Below, one piece after another: positions 1-9,063 of a stretch of 64,000 nt of DNA (the first letter of the stretch is position 1; each line of letters starts with the position of its first letter). Where the stretch lies: assembly GCA_964030475.1 (NCBI GenBank), contig CAXIPT010000025.1:208507-272506 (forward strand). The letters run 5' to 3'. The notes under the pieces are model-generated. The model was not told where the DNA came from. It saw nothing but the letters and a program-made list of their open reading frames with translations, and made no database searches. Position numbers and translations under genes: made by a program. Source of the stretch: Tethya wilhelma. Taxonomy: Eukaryota > Porifera > Demospongiae > Tethyida > Tethyidae.

Positions 1-11
1 TAGCTATACGG
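1..11. repeat. Terminal fragment of the TA-flanked CCGTATAGC MITE family
   Basis: The first bases end in GCTATACGG followed by TA. The same terminus ends the intact 199-bp element at 12278-12476 and a degenerate copy near 46.7 kb, so the window begins inside or at the end of such an element. Confidence 0.55.
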
Positions 12-91
12 TATTTCTAAAAATTCCAGTGATGTTGTCTAAAACTACCACTCACCATTGGATGCCAACCAAAGTGGGGAATTCCCCTTCT

Positions 92-228
92 AGTTCTTCA
101 CGTCAACATGAGCTCCGTATCGTAGAATAAACTCCACAAACTTGATGCAGATCCACAAGCTTGTCAGCAGCAATGGTGACAGCAGAGTCACGAGAGCTGG
201 GCACTGGAGCAGCATTGACATCAGCACC
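92..228 (-). CDS. Ankyrin-repeat exon, MASK/ANKHD1-like, with frameshift
   Basis: Read on the minus strand, a TATCTTCAG acceptor precedes base 228. The exon opens with GADVNAAPVPSSRDSA, then VTIAADK, and in another frame continues KFVEFILRYGAHVDVKN. These are successive ankyrin-repeat phrases, and the wording 'SRDSA..TIAADKGH' followed by 'GAH.DVKN' resembles the MASK (ANKHD1/ANKRD17) repeats as I know them. A frame change lies between the two halves near 145-160, so the exon is either mutated or mis-sequenced. It lies downstream, on the same strand, of the acidic exon at 434-550 and the ankyrin exon at 2560-2621. The family name is recognition rather than a search result. Confidence 0.6.
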
Positions 229-433
229 CTGAAGATACACATGGTAAGGTGCAGATACAGTGAGTATGCATGTAAGGTAAATTTAGTTACAGCTGAAAAC
301 ATCTATAATTGTTCTTAATTAATTTCTTATACCATTAAGCTAGGTAACTAATTAGGAAAGGAAAAAAAAATCCCTCAAAGTATATAGCAATGATGGCCAA
401 AATCCCCCCACAACTCACTCAAGATATCCATAC

Positions 434-550
434 CTGATTTTCTCCATCCAGTTCTTCCTCCTCTTCTTCCTCCTCCTCCTCCTCCTCATCATCATCATCA
501 CACTCATAGGAGGAAGGGTGGTAGCTATTGTTGTTGGGAAGAGAGCCTTA
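434..550 (-). CDS. Acidic Asp/Glu-tract exon, probably of the same ankyrin gene
   Basis: The minus strand reads NNNSYHPSSYECDDDD, then about eleven consecutive Glu, then LDGENQ, followed at once by a GTATGG donor (exon end at 434). The upstream boundary is uncertain: the frame has a stop near 556, so the acceptor must lie just downstream of it. The tract is low-complexity and functionally uninformative alone. It lies between two ankyrin exons on the same strand, which is why I assign it to that gene. Confidence 0.4.
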
Positions 551-697
551 GTAGCCTGCTGGAGTGTGTGTGGTAACATCCATATAAATACTTCGATAAA
601 TTTTATTATTATAATGCGTCCAATGTAAAAGTTCACTTGTGTCCACTATAGGAATAATTTAGACTGCTTTGCAATTACTTACTGAAAGTTTCTACAC

Positions 698-764
698 TAG
701 CCTGATTCCCAGGCTCCTCCTTTATGAATGAAAAATTTGCAGTGGGGAGCCTGGGAATGAGGTA
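698..764. repeat. Short TAGCCT...GAGGTA MITE
   Basis: A 67-bp inverted-repeat unit with ends TAGCCTGATTCCCAGGCTCC and GGAGCCTGGGAATGAGGTA. The flanking nonamers TTTCTACAC and TGTCTACAT match at 7 of 9 positions, compatible with a decayed 9-bp target duplication. Same family as 2324-2401 and 37518-38141. Confidence 0.6.
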
Positions 765-846
765 TGTCTACATTGTAAGTATATACAACCATCCCTGAAG
801 GTAAAAAAGATGCCACCTCAAACAGTATAATTTAAGGATTTGAACT

Positions 847-2148
847 TACATTTGACGGTGGTGTAATCAAGGCCACTACATTGAACAGGTACTCTAGCCC
901 AACTGATGCCTTGTATGTTATGTCCACTTCAATAAACTTTGATGAGTAGAGGACTTTGGACATGAGAGGACTCACACACAGTACATGTGTATATGTAGAG
1001 TCAATGGCATATTCCCTCAAGTAGGGGTGTCCAAGAGAGGCATACTTATCCAACTGTTTGCCTAATGTTCAATGAGAAGAGTGTTATGTACAATGCTGTG
1101 TAGTATGTAGTACATGTAGATGTAGTGTAAAGTAGTGAAGGTAATGTAGTTACATTACTTTCTACTTTCTCCTTCGTTGATCTGTCAAAGCTGACGGTGT
1201 CCTTTTCAAAGCTTAGAATGCAAGCTCTTGGGTCACTTGTCTGTTCAGTGGCTCGAAGAGTGTTCAAACGAATGTTTTTAACTCTTCCTTTGTGTGTTGC
1301 GGCTAAAGAGGCAGCCCCAGGGATGTAGTTCATCCCTTTCCCTGTGTATACAATGTTGGAGGCTAAGTGTGCATGAACAAGAAATGTTAACAGACATAGG
1401 GTCCTAGAAAATTTATTGATAACGTACCTGAAAGACTTCCATGAGTAGATGAGATGGGCTTCATCCAGAGCAAGAAGACCAACTTGCCCACTGTCAATAA
1501 GGTCATGAAAGAGTGGGGATACAGTGCTACTGTTTCTAGCAAAGAATCTCTCGGGCGTTGTGTAGACAATGTCATATTCTCCACTTCGAAGGTTGGCTTC
1601 AACTGTCTTGTCTTTCTGTGTTGAACTCAAGTGAGTTGCTTGGATGCCTTTTCAAGAAGAGAGACGGTCTGGTCTTCAATGAGGCTGATGGTCGGTGTTA
1701 GCACAATAGTTAGCTTCTTGGAGATAAGTGCGGGAAACTGAAAGCACAAACTTTTCCCAGATCCGGTTGGCTGTAGAACAAATGTGTTTCTTCTTTCCAA
1801 TGCTGCTTTGATGATCTGCAGCTGCCAGTCCTTGAACTCTTGCATCTTAAAATGTTTTAACAGCAGACCAGTCATCTGGAGATCTTGTACCTCTGTATTA
1901 ATTGTTTCAATAATGCCAAGCTTATAAAATTCACTTTTAAAAAAAGTATGTATATGGCTTACCATGTCCTGGTGATGAATTGAAAGGCTCCACATGCCTT
2001 ATTTGAGTTGAGACCAAACTCAGGCGAGTGATGCTGTGAGTCATTCCTGTGGGATGTTTGTGTCTCACATAGCTGCAACTTTGACAATAGCTGTTGGCAC
2101 ATTCAGTGCAATAGAAGTGAGCTTCACCACAGCAGTTCTCACAGATAT
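847..2148 (-). pseudogene. Composite B-box / RecQ helicase / transposase-like gene remnant
   Basis: Several exons can be read on the minus strand. Exon 2148-1963 encodes a Cys/His cluster (CENCCGEAHFYCTEC, then CQSC and RHKH) resembling a B-box zinc finger and ends at a GTAAGC donor. Exon 1892-1428 encodes a RecQ-type SF2 helicase N-terminal half: motif I PTGSGKSLCFQFPAL, motif Ia region LTPTISLIEDQ, a VYTTPERF segment and motif II LDEAHLIYSW, ending at CAG|GTACGT. One base is missing near 1651, where the frame jumps from LLEK to GIQATHL. Downstream open pieces at about 1350-1155 (containing RVKNIRLNTLRATEQ) and 1055-847 (FIEVDITYKASVGLEYLFNV) look like a transposase core beginning with its first catalytic Asp. 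Helicase motifs III-VI are absent. The whole lies inside the ankyrin gene on the same strand. A helicase-carrying DNA transposon is the likely source; this is inference. Confidence 0.65.
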
Positions 2149-2323
2149 CTACATGATTGTACATGTAACAAGTAAGTGGACATCTCTATTATGGTTGCCG
2201 CGACTGGCTGTCTGTGGTCATGCTGAACACTACCATGACATACCACATACCACATACCACACCACACATTCCAACCTACAACCTTTGCCAGAAAATTTAT
2301 GATTCATGGTAGCCTACAATACT

Positions 2324-2401
2324 TAGCCTCATTCCAGGCTTGTCCTTGTGAATATTTTCTTCAAAAATAAGGAGGCTCCTCCTTGCTTGAGAACGAGGCT
2401 T
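2324..2401. mobile_element. 78-bp MITE with perfect 9-bp target duplication
   Basis: Ends TAGCCTCATTCCAGGCT and AGAACGAGGCTT form an imperfect terminal inverted repeat. The nonamer TACAATACT occurs at 2315-2323 and again at 2402-2410. Nine-base duplications are the hallmark of Mutator-like (MULE) transposition. This is a minimal non-autonomous member of the family that includes 37518-38141. Confidence 0.8.
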
Positions 2402-2559
2402 TACAATACTAATTTTCCATTTTATAATTTGATTGACTCAATAGAGACAATGATAATGTGCTATTCTTTACCTTCCTAACACGATGTGTCAACTAATACT
2501 CATGATTCATGCACAGGTTGATCAAAAACCAATTTAGTGTCATACTCTATAGACCTCAC

Positions 2560-2621
2560 CTCGACTTCATTGGCTCTGTGATCGATAAGCAATTTGACAA
2601 TGTTAGCGTATCCTCCTGAAG
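2560..2621 (-). CDS. Ankyrin-repeat exon
   Basis: The minus strand reads SGGYANIVKLLIDHRANEVE, the second half of one ankyrin repeat (GY..IV.LLI..GA). It is bounded by a TTTCTGCAG acceptor and a GAG|GTGAGG donor, giving a 62-nt exon. The polypyrimidine tract of the acceptor is the (CT)n microsatellite of the repeat module at 2622-2806. It is probably an upstream exon of the ankyrin gene whose further exons lie at 434-550 and 92-228. Confidence 0.6.
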
Positions 2622-2625
2622 CTGC

Positions 2626-2678
<53 letters not shown>

Positions 2679-2806
2679 ACGCTTTCCAAGTGACCCAGGA
2701 GGTACGTCAGTGCACTCGCTTTTTTTAATGTGGTATCGCCCCGTAGAGCCCTAATCCACAAACACAAAATAATGCACATAAACAAGAAGTGATTGAACAT
2801 GAGAGT
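2622..2806 (-). repeat. Repeat module with (CT)n tail abutting a splice acceptor (copy 1)
   Basis: On the minus strand this starts CTCTCATGTTCAATC, runs about 130 bp to GCGTCAGATCT and ends in a (CT)n tract and TTTCTGCAG. The same module on the plus strand at 47506-47697 is nearly identical over its whole length and also ends in (CT)n plus an AG acceptor. The exons that follow the two copies are unrelated. Confidence 0.85.
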
Positions 2807-2885
2807 AAGAAGGAGAGGGAGAGATGAGGGTGTATAAGAGATAAGGAGGAAGGAAGGGTGAGGGAGATGAGGAGGAAGAAGAGAT

Positions 2886-3084
2886 GAGCAGGCACCCAAT
2901 AGAGAGTGCCTGTTCGGATGTTGGAGAGATGACATGGACGGTTGGATGAGGAGGATGGAGAGATGAAGAGATGATCCATGAGCAGGCACCCAATAGAGAG
3001 TGCCTGTTCGGATGTTGGAGAGATGACATGGACGGTTGGATGAGGAGGATGGAGAGATGAAGAGATGATCCATGAGCAGGCACT
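2886..3084. repeat. 94-bp tandem repeat truncated by the gap
   Basis: Units begin GAGCAGGCACCCAATAGAG at 2886 and 2980, and a third begins at 3074 and runs into the N gap. The two full units are essentially identical, so the array may continue into the gap. Confidence 0.9.
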
Positions 3085-3184
3085 NNNNNNNNNNNNNNNN
3101 NNNNNNNNNNNNNNNNNNNNNNNNNNNNNNNNNNNNNNNNNNNNNNNNNNNNNNNNNNNNNNNNNNNNNNNNNNNNNNNNNNNN
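3085..3184. other. Assembly gap of 100 N
   Basis: Exactly 100 N, the usual placeholder for a gap of unknown size. A tandem array lies on the left and the 3' part of an LTR retrotransposon on the right, so the missing sequence probably includes the rest of the array and the 5' body of the element. Confidence 0.95.
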
Positions 3185-3372
3185 TACCTACTGATGGTAT
3201 GTCAGACTCTCACCACCATGAGAGTGAGTTCGAGTCATGGCCCGATTCTGCTGTTGAACAAACAGAATGTCAGAGACCAGTGGACACTGATGAAGGAGGT
3301 TCGGAATTGGAACAACCGACTCCAGTTGTACGAAGGTCTACACGAGTTAGTCAACCTCCAGATAGACTGATG
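3185..3372 (+). pseudogene. C-terminus of an LTR-retrotransposon polyprotein
   Basis: One frame reads through without stops from the gap edge (TDGMSDSHHHESEFESW) to a terminal RRSTRVSQPPDRLM and stop. An R-R-S-T-R..PPDR tail is typical of the C-terminal end of Ty3/gypsy- and Copia-type integrase polyproteins. A purine-rich tract (AAGAGAAGAGGAAT) follows just before the LTR at 3401. The 5' portion is lost in the gap. Confidence 0.65.
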
Positions 3373-3400
3373 TAACTTTCAAACTTAAGAGAAGAGGAAT

Positions 3401-3598
3401 TGTGAGATACTGAGTTATCATTATAGACTATGTACTGTACATGTACTCTATACTAGTTGTGGTTATGTAATGTAGTACGCATGCGTGTTTTCTATTTCCT
3501 GTCATATATAATTCCAGTGCACTGTTTTAACTCTCAGTTGCTATTCAGATAACAAGTTGTTATGGTATTGTTGTACGCGTGAGAGTCAGTACACAACA
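3401..3598 (+). repeat. 3' LTR of the gap-truncated retrotransposon
   Basis: A 198-bp segment starts TGTGAGATAC and ends GTACACAACA, with TG...CA ends, directly after a polypurine tract. It contains a TATA-like CATATATAATTCC. No 5' LTR is visible. Its length is similar to the LTRs at 25897 and 29806 but its sequence differs, so it is a different family. Confidence 0.65.
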
Positions 3599-5036
3599 GA
3601 TATTATATATTACTAGCTTTGAGAACTACTATGCATAGTAGTACTCCGTTGTTTAGTATAACTGAGTGAACTTTTGCATCACTGCATGCCAGACTAACAT
3701 AATACTATCTCACTCAGTAGCTGATGAGATACAAGTCTCTGTAGCTCAGGTGCATATCAGTGTGAAAGAAGCATCAGCAGTGTAACTGTTCAAGTTTTAA
3801 CCACCAATAAATTTTCATTTTAAACTGAGTTTAAGTTCCCACCAAAGGGTGGCACACAGCAACATCTTTCCTGCACTGAGGCCAATTGGAAGATGCCTAG
3901 CTAGCATGGAATAGACTAGGCTGTGCACCTAATCTGCTCACTTGGGTCTCAATACTCATGGTCTTCTTTTATACACAATGTCATGCATGCATGTTTAGTT
4001 TTGCATTCTACATGAGTGCGCCGAGGCTTGTGCACCAGCGGTGCTTTCATTGTGTGAGGTGATTCTTTACTCTTCTGATTATGGCACAGTTTTAGTAGAT
4101 CTTCAACAATGTAGTTGTTGTGCTCACACTTGTGATGAAAGCTGTGAAGCCTATCCAGTCTGAAACAAACAAAAAAGACGTAAGCAGTACTTCTGTAGTG
4201 ACTACCATAACAATAACATTATTGGATTTTTTGTCTGAAATTCACTGTGTACATAACATTCCTGTTTTATAATATTATTTTGTTGAAGAAAATGAAAGCA
4301 TTGAAATTACTGAACTTAATCTGAAGTTGGCAAATTAAGTGTAAGTAAATCGTGACACAATTACATCATGTTGACATTGTTGAGAACATATTCCTTACAG
4401 ACATAATTAAACGCAGTATCATAGTTGTGGAGTCTGAGAGGTGTTGATCATAATATAAGTTATATTTCTTGAAGCAATAGCCCATCCACATGGAACCATC
4501 ATTGTACTGGAAATTATCTGATTAGCTATTATGGACTTTGTATTACTAAGTGTAGTAATAGTTGTTTATGTTTCATGACTTAAATTTCTTCCCCAAATAC
4601 ATTGTGGTTGAAGGAATAGTTACCACTATTAAAATAATTATTATTATCAGATGTAACTGTGTAAGAGTTTGTCAGAATTAACTGTGGACAATAGAACTAG
4701 AAGGTGTCAACTTACAATGGTAATAGTTTTGGTACCTCGTTGAAATGAACTTTTATTACAATGCAAAGTCATAGAAGAATAATATTTTTTTGGTCTTTGT
4801 GCATGGTTTACATACTACAGAAAGTGGCTACACTCAGACTATCCAGCAGCTGAGCTAACCATAATTTATTTTATGGGTCGATCATCTTTATAAATTTTAT
4901 CATTGTTTTGAGTCACTATATTATATTGGTTGACTTTGTTTCAAATAGGAGGAATTTATCAGGCTTCCTACCTACATGTGTTGTTCAACATGGATGTGGA
5001 CATTATGTTAATAATTATGTTTGAGTATTAAAAATT
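3599..5036. other. Non-coding stretch without recognised gene
   Basis: AT-rich sequence without a convincing ORF. At 4019-4055 there is an inverted copy of the CCGAGGCTTGTGCACC terminus that also opens the repeats at about 36520 and 39475. Near 5037-5065 lies the short GC-rich palindromic motif GGGGCGAACCGGAGCGAGCC, similar to the Helitron-associated motif at 42468. Confidence 0.6.
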
Positions 5037-5106
5037 ATTGGGGCGAACCGGAGCGAGCCCCACACTAGTGTGTTCAACGGTAATATATATATGTCTGTCT
5101 GTCGTA

Positions 5107-5706
5107 CATTAGCCTCAATCCTAGCCTCTCTTCCTGAATATCAAATGCTGGAAATAGGAAGGGAGAGAACCTGGTATGCAAAATTACGTGAATCAGTGGC
5201 GTAGCCAGGGGGGGCACAGGGGGCATTTGCCCACCCTTTTTTCAGTCGCGCAATTTACGCTTTGGTATTATAATGCGCTATTCTTTCGTGCACTTACTTT
5301 CTTAACAGTCATCTTTGGCCAGAATTCAATACAAAACAACTTTTAAAAGCTTTCTTTTTGCTGCTACAAAACTTTAGAGAGCGTTCGAATCTAGCGAGCG
5401 TGTGCTGCGGTTCAATTTAATGAATGGGAGGGGCTAAATTTAGCTAATTAAGTGGGTGTGGTTCCGGTCGCACAAAATTTTAGACGCGCTTCGCGCACAA
5501 TATTTTTATTACTCCCTGTTTTCTCAAATCCTGGCTACACCACTGTCAGAATGACGTAGCATGTAGTATTTTGTAGTAGAGAAACCATACAAATTCTCTC
5601 TATGAGCATCGTCTCTCACGTGATTTTGTGTACAGGCTTCTCCCTTCCTATGTTTGCGTGCGCGCCTGAATAAATATTTACTGGGAGAGAGCCTGGGAAC
5701 AAGACT
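5107..5706. mobile_element. TAGCCTC-type MITE interrupted by a second MITE
   Basis: Ends TAGCCTCAATCCTAGCCTC and GAGAGCCTGGGAACAAGACTA match the family of 2324-2401 and 37518-38141. The interior is split by the unrelated element at 5194-5545, so this is the older host element. No clear 9-bp duplication remains. Confidence 0.65.
5194..5545. mobile_element. CAGTGGCG-type MITE nested in the older MITE
   Basis: Terminal inverted repeats CAGTGGCGTAGCCAGG and CCTGGCTACACCACTG enclose 352 bp without coding capacity. CAGTG-type ends are common in hAT elements and resemble those at 58620-58978 and the left end of the hAT at 54453. No matching flanking duplication was found. Confidence 0.7.
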
Positions 5707-6023
5707 ATCATGGCTAGAATTTAATTAGCTTTCAGGAATTCACTACTTAAAAGCTATAATATTCAATATTCAGTTTGCTACTATATCTACATGATCTACA
5801 CCATTTTCCATGTATTATGACATGCATTTATGAATAAATTACATTAATTAGCTAGAAAATCGAAAATTTTCGCTATTTTGTACCTCCCGCCGTTAGGCCA
5901 GTATTGGAGTTCAGAGTTCTGACTTACCGTATTTCGATGCTCCTACTCTTGCTCTACAAGAATCTTCAGCGCAAAATTGCATAGAGTGTGTAATTTTGAA
6001 ATTATGGATAAATAGATGAAGGT
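5707..6023. other. Non-coding spacer
   Basis: AT-rich sequence with no ORF, repeat end or RNA-like structure that I could support. Confidence 0.5.
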
Positions 6024-6032
6024 GGTGCAAAG

Positions 6033-6431
6033 CAGAGGAGGTAGGACACACTTGACCTTTCGGTAATGAGGTCGCTAGTTAGAAATTGCAGACTGGCTTA
6101 CAGGAAGATTTTTGAAGATTGTAAGTGTGATATTCAAACTCAGCACCCTTGCTTTAGTTAGAGATCACTTTATTTTTTTCTTTTTGGGCTCTCAGCAAGG
6201 AATAATGCAAGCGTGTTGAAAAGTTAATTAACATTCCATTGAACATTCCATAGTCCAGTAGCGTGAAAACAAAAGCTCTGCAGATGAAAAAAAAAGAGAT
6301 GTCCCCCCTAATCAATAGTGTTAAGTTCAGAAAAGGCTTCGAAATACTTCAGAAACCATCGCTTCTGGAGATATAAGAAAACCAATCAGTGACCTCATTA
6401 GACAAAGGTCAAGTGTGTCCTACCTCCTCTG
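6033..6431. mobile_element. 399-bp MITE with perfect 9-bp target duplication
   Basis: Both ends carry CAGAGGAGGTAGGACACACT followed by TGACCTTT, in inverted orientation, with the inverted repeat extending about 40 bp to a shared TAATGAGGTC. GGTGCAAAG stands at 6024-6032 and again at 6432-6440. Nine-base duplication points to a Mutator-like transposase. The family recurs at 44423-44580 and 44629-44766. Confidence 0.88.
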
Positions 6432-6440
6432 GGTGCAAAG

Positions 6441-7090
6441 GTCAAAGTATTACTACTACTCTGAACGGTTGCAAGATTGACATGACAGCGCTAAGAAACT
6501 ATTTACATCTTTATGGTCCCAAAGAGTTGAACTTTCAAGATCTTCAGCGCAAAATTTGCTAAGGTTAGATAAAATGAAGGTAAACATCATAGAATATTGA
6601 TTTAGTATGGTAGCTAGTACAAACAGAAGTGAGCAGCTGCCACTTGTTTTTTCTACAACTCATTTGCATATTACCAACTATTTCTGCCCATGTCGTACGT
6701 CCCTTTCTCCGATTAAGTGTAGGTCATGTTTATGATGATCATTGCCTGTGTACCAGGAGGTATGCTCAATCTAAGGACTTACAGTGCATGCACATAAGTC
6801 GACGTGGTCATCATAATAAGCCTGATCATGATCATTGAGTGACTGAGAAAGTTCGTACTTATAATAATTGAGCTAAAAAGCATGCTTGCTGAGCCATTGG
6901 TTGCACCGTGCTCTATATTAGTCAAAAGCCAATGACTGGAGAGACCAGAAGGCACGCTAGCAAATGGATCACGCAGCTCAGTCATGCCGTACATATTCAA
7001 ATAATTATTAGTTCATTTGTCCCACAACCAGATCATAATTAATGACACTTCTTAAGAAAAGTCAGGCTGTATCTAGATGTCAGTACGTAT
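6441..7090. other. Non-coding spacer
   Basis: No convincing gene. Short ORFs on both strands show no recognisable motifs and no splice context. Confidence 0.5.
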
Positions 7091-7095
7091 GCTCC

Positions 7096-7703
7096 GATTT
7101 CAGATAAAGACAAGTCAACACTAAGGATAAAGTTTGACATGCTCATTTTGTTGCCACACAAAGATTATCCTTTTCCAATTGTCCCAACTTGCAGCTAAGA
7201 ATTAGGGGTTGCTTACCTGAATGAGAATGCTCAGTGGTAAAACATTCTGTCATTTCATTGCTGAATCCAAGAAGGAGCAACTTGTTGAAAGGCTAACTAA
7301 GGCTCAGTATTTTTCTATTCTCATGGATGGTTCTACATACACCGGAAATATTGACGACGAGATGTTTCTTGTATTGTGGTGTGATATAGAAGATGATCAT
7401 GAATTAGTTCACACTTGTTTGAGCTATTTTGCTGTTTCTAGACCCAAGAACACTTGTTTGAGCTATTTTGCTGTTTCTAGACCCAAGAAGGTAGATGCAC
7501 AAGGGCTCTTTGACTGCTTTGAAAATAGTCTCAAGAGACTGGGTATACACGCAATAAAAGCTGAGCAGTGTAAAATGCTGATAGGATTAGGAACTGATGG
7601 TGCAACTGGCAATATTGCTGCTGGTGGGCTCAAGGGTCTGATTGAAGGAGGTTCCATGAATCTAGCTTTAAGGGTGAAGTCAGTATGTGTATGTTCCAAT
7701 TAA
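7096..7703 (+). pseudogene. hAT-type transposase fragment, ZNF862/DUF4371-like
   Basis: Upstream of the longest ORF, plus-strand reading gives STLRIKFDMLILLPHKDYPF, an ELGVAYLNENAQ piece, then FIAESKKEQLVERLTKAQYF, SILMDGSTYTGN and later GLGTDGATGN, a typical order in ZNF862-like hAT transposases. SILMDGSTD-type and GTDGA motifs mark the catalytic region around the first Asp residues. Stops break the N-terminal part near 7197 and 7239, and the protein ends early after NLALRVK. A 39-bp segment is duplicated in frame at 7412-7489. The C-terminal dimerisation region is absent. Confidence 0.75.
7412..7489. repeat. Perfect 39-bp in-frame tandem duplication
   Basis: The 39 bases at 7412-7450 are repeated exactly at 7451-7489, adding 13 residues (CLSYFAVSRPKN/K) to the hAT fragment. 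Because the two copies are identical the duplication is recent or an assembly slip. Confidence 0.95.
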
Positions 7704-7989
7704 TGTTTATTTTTTGAATGCTACAGTAATATGTTATTATGTACACTACTAATGCAAATAATTTGTATATAGTGATAATAACACTTGAAATGGCCAAGTT
7801 TGAATGATGGCCAACCAAAATTCAAATTGCTAGGACAATAATATTATGTCAGAGCAAAAGCAAATCCTTAATTATAGCTCTGGTGGGGTGTCTCCTGGGC
7901 CTTTCGGTGATTAGACTTTCAGATCAACCACCAGGTTATCCATCAAGGAGGCAAGCAACCTTTTCCAAATATTCATTTCAAAGCTGAAA

Positions 7990-8985
7990 GGACAGAGCAT
8001 GTGCAGTTAAAAAGAAAACTGAGACAGTCGCCAGTCAAATGCCCCTCGGCACATAACTTTTCTGGGAGATATGTCCGTGGTCGATGTCACCATTCCATAT
8101 GAAGGAGAAGAAACGTCCTTCAAGAAGGCTAGAAGGAAGAAACAGACCAAGTATCTACCAATTAAAGAGCACTTGAACTCACAAGGTGTGCAAGACATGC
8201 AGATCGATGCTCTGATTATTGGATCACTTGGCTCCAACACGAAACTCTTCCATCTTTGTGTTTGATAACAAGGTCTGGTCTGAGATCGTCTAGGACTCCA
8301 CTGATATTCTGTTCCAGGAATTTGTCGCCCTCTGCTTCAGACTCAGCATTGGAGAGCCTCTTGAGGATAGCATTGTGTCTTTCGTGCATCATCCCACAAT
8401 TTGGAGTGCAGGCGGTCAGCACATGGCCTAGAGTTTGTGGCTCTTCCTTGCATTTGGAACATGTGACATCATTAGAGGGTTTTCCTGCTCTCTTCACCAC
8501 AACTTTTGTTGGGAGTAGATTTAACCTGCCCTTTACAGCAAACCAATACTCATCAAAGCTGGTATAGGCGCCCTCTCGGAGCCAGCTAGTGGTTGCTACT
8601 TGGGTGTCTTGATATTAGGTGGAAGCTTCTTCTTTGGTCCTTGGCTTGAAGCAACTAGCTCAGCCTCCCGGTTTGCCTGGCATCCGTTAGCAATTTCTTG
8701 ATGGCTGTTTAGTCCGTTGCTTTTGCCACGTTTCCATCGTATGCCAAGGAGACATCTGAACTGTCAATCAATAGGCTGAAACCCAAGTTGGCAAGTGATT
8801 TCCTAATGGCTGACCAGAGGCTTTGGACATCTCCTTTTCTTGCCTCTACGCTGGCTGGGTTTGAGTTGAGGAAGTGTTGAAGGTCTTTGTCAGTGGTCTA
8901 CTCCTCCTTAGATCTCTTTCTGGCCACACTAGTGAGCTGGTTCCAGGCGATGTCATTCAGCTTTCTATTCTTGCATTTCGGAAAA
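7990..8985 (-). pseudogene. C-terminal part of an RLE-type LINE (R2/NeSL-like), copy 1
   Basis: The minus strand from about 8985 reads LNDIAWNQLTSVARKRSKEE, later WLREGAYTSFDEYWFAVKG and LLPTKVVVKRAGKPSNDVTC. A Cys-His knuckle follows (C-x2-C, then GHVLTAC) with RHNAILKRL and DLRPDLV. In R2, NeSL and related LINEs this order is the C-terminal zinc knuckle and restriction-like endonuclease with a PD...D core. The second half of the endonuclease (VVDVTIPYEGEE) is on the plus strand, because the segment 8071-8238 is inverted. Stops are present. The RT domain is missing from this copy. Confidence 0.75.
8071..8238 (+). other. Inverted segment inside RLE-type LINE copy 1
   Basis: Plus-strand reading gives SVVDVTIPYEGEETSFKKAR through DALIIGSLGS, which in copy 2 (13683-13850) directly follows the PDL/GRV region on one strand. 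Here the GRV part is on the minus strand and ends at about 8241, exactly where this plus-strand segment ends. About 168 bp is flipped in place; the minus-strand text left of it (RKVMCRGAF) may be the continuation. Confidence 0.7.
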
Positions 8986-9063
8986 CCCTGACTATGGCAT
9001 TGTAGACCATAAAATGTGAGATACATGACTAATTGTTTGTTGTAATTATGATGAATTAATTAC

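Noticed and set aside
415..636. Arg-rich ORF in the minus strand at the acidic exon
   Set aside because: Wrong frame of the Glu/Asp tract; the acidic frame ends at a good donor, the Arg frame does not.
1387..1602. Alternative minus-strand ORF within the helicase exon
   Set aside because: Out-of-frame shadow; the helicase motifs lie in the frame of 1046-1630.
2603..3083. Long minus-strand ORFs rich in Ser, Leu and His
   Set aside because: They read through the GA microsatellite and the 94-bp tandem repeat. The apparent protein is low-complexity translation of repeat DNA with no independent support.
8256..8567. Plus-strand ORF overlapping the LINE knuckle
   Set aside because: Shadow of the minus-strand LINE; no motif in this frame.
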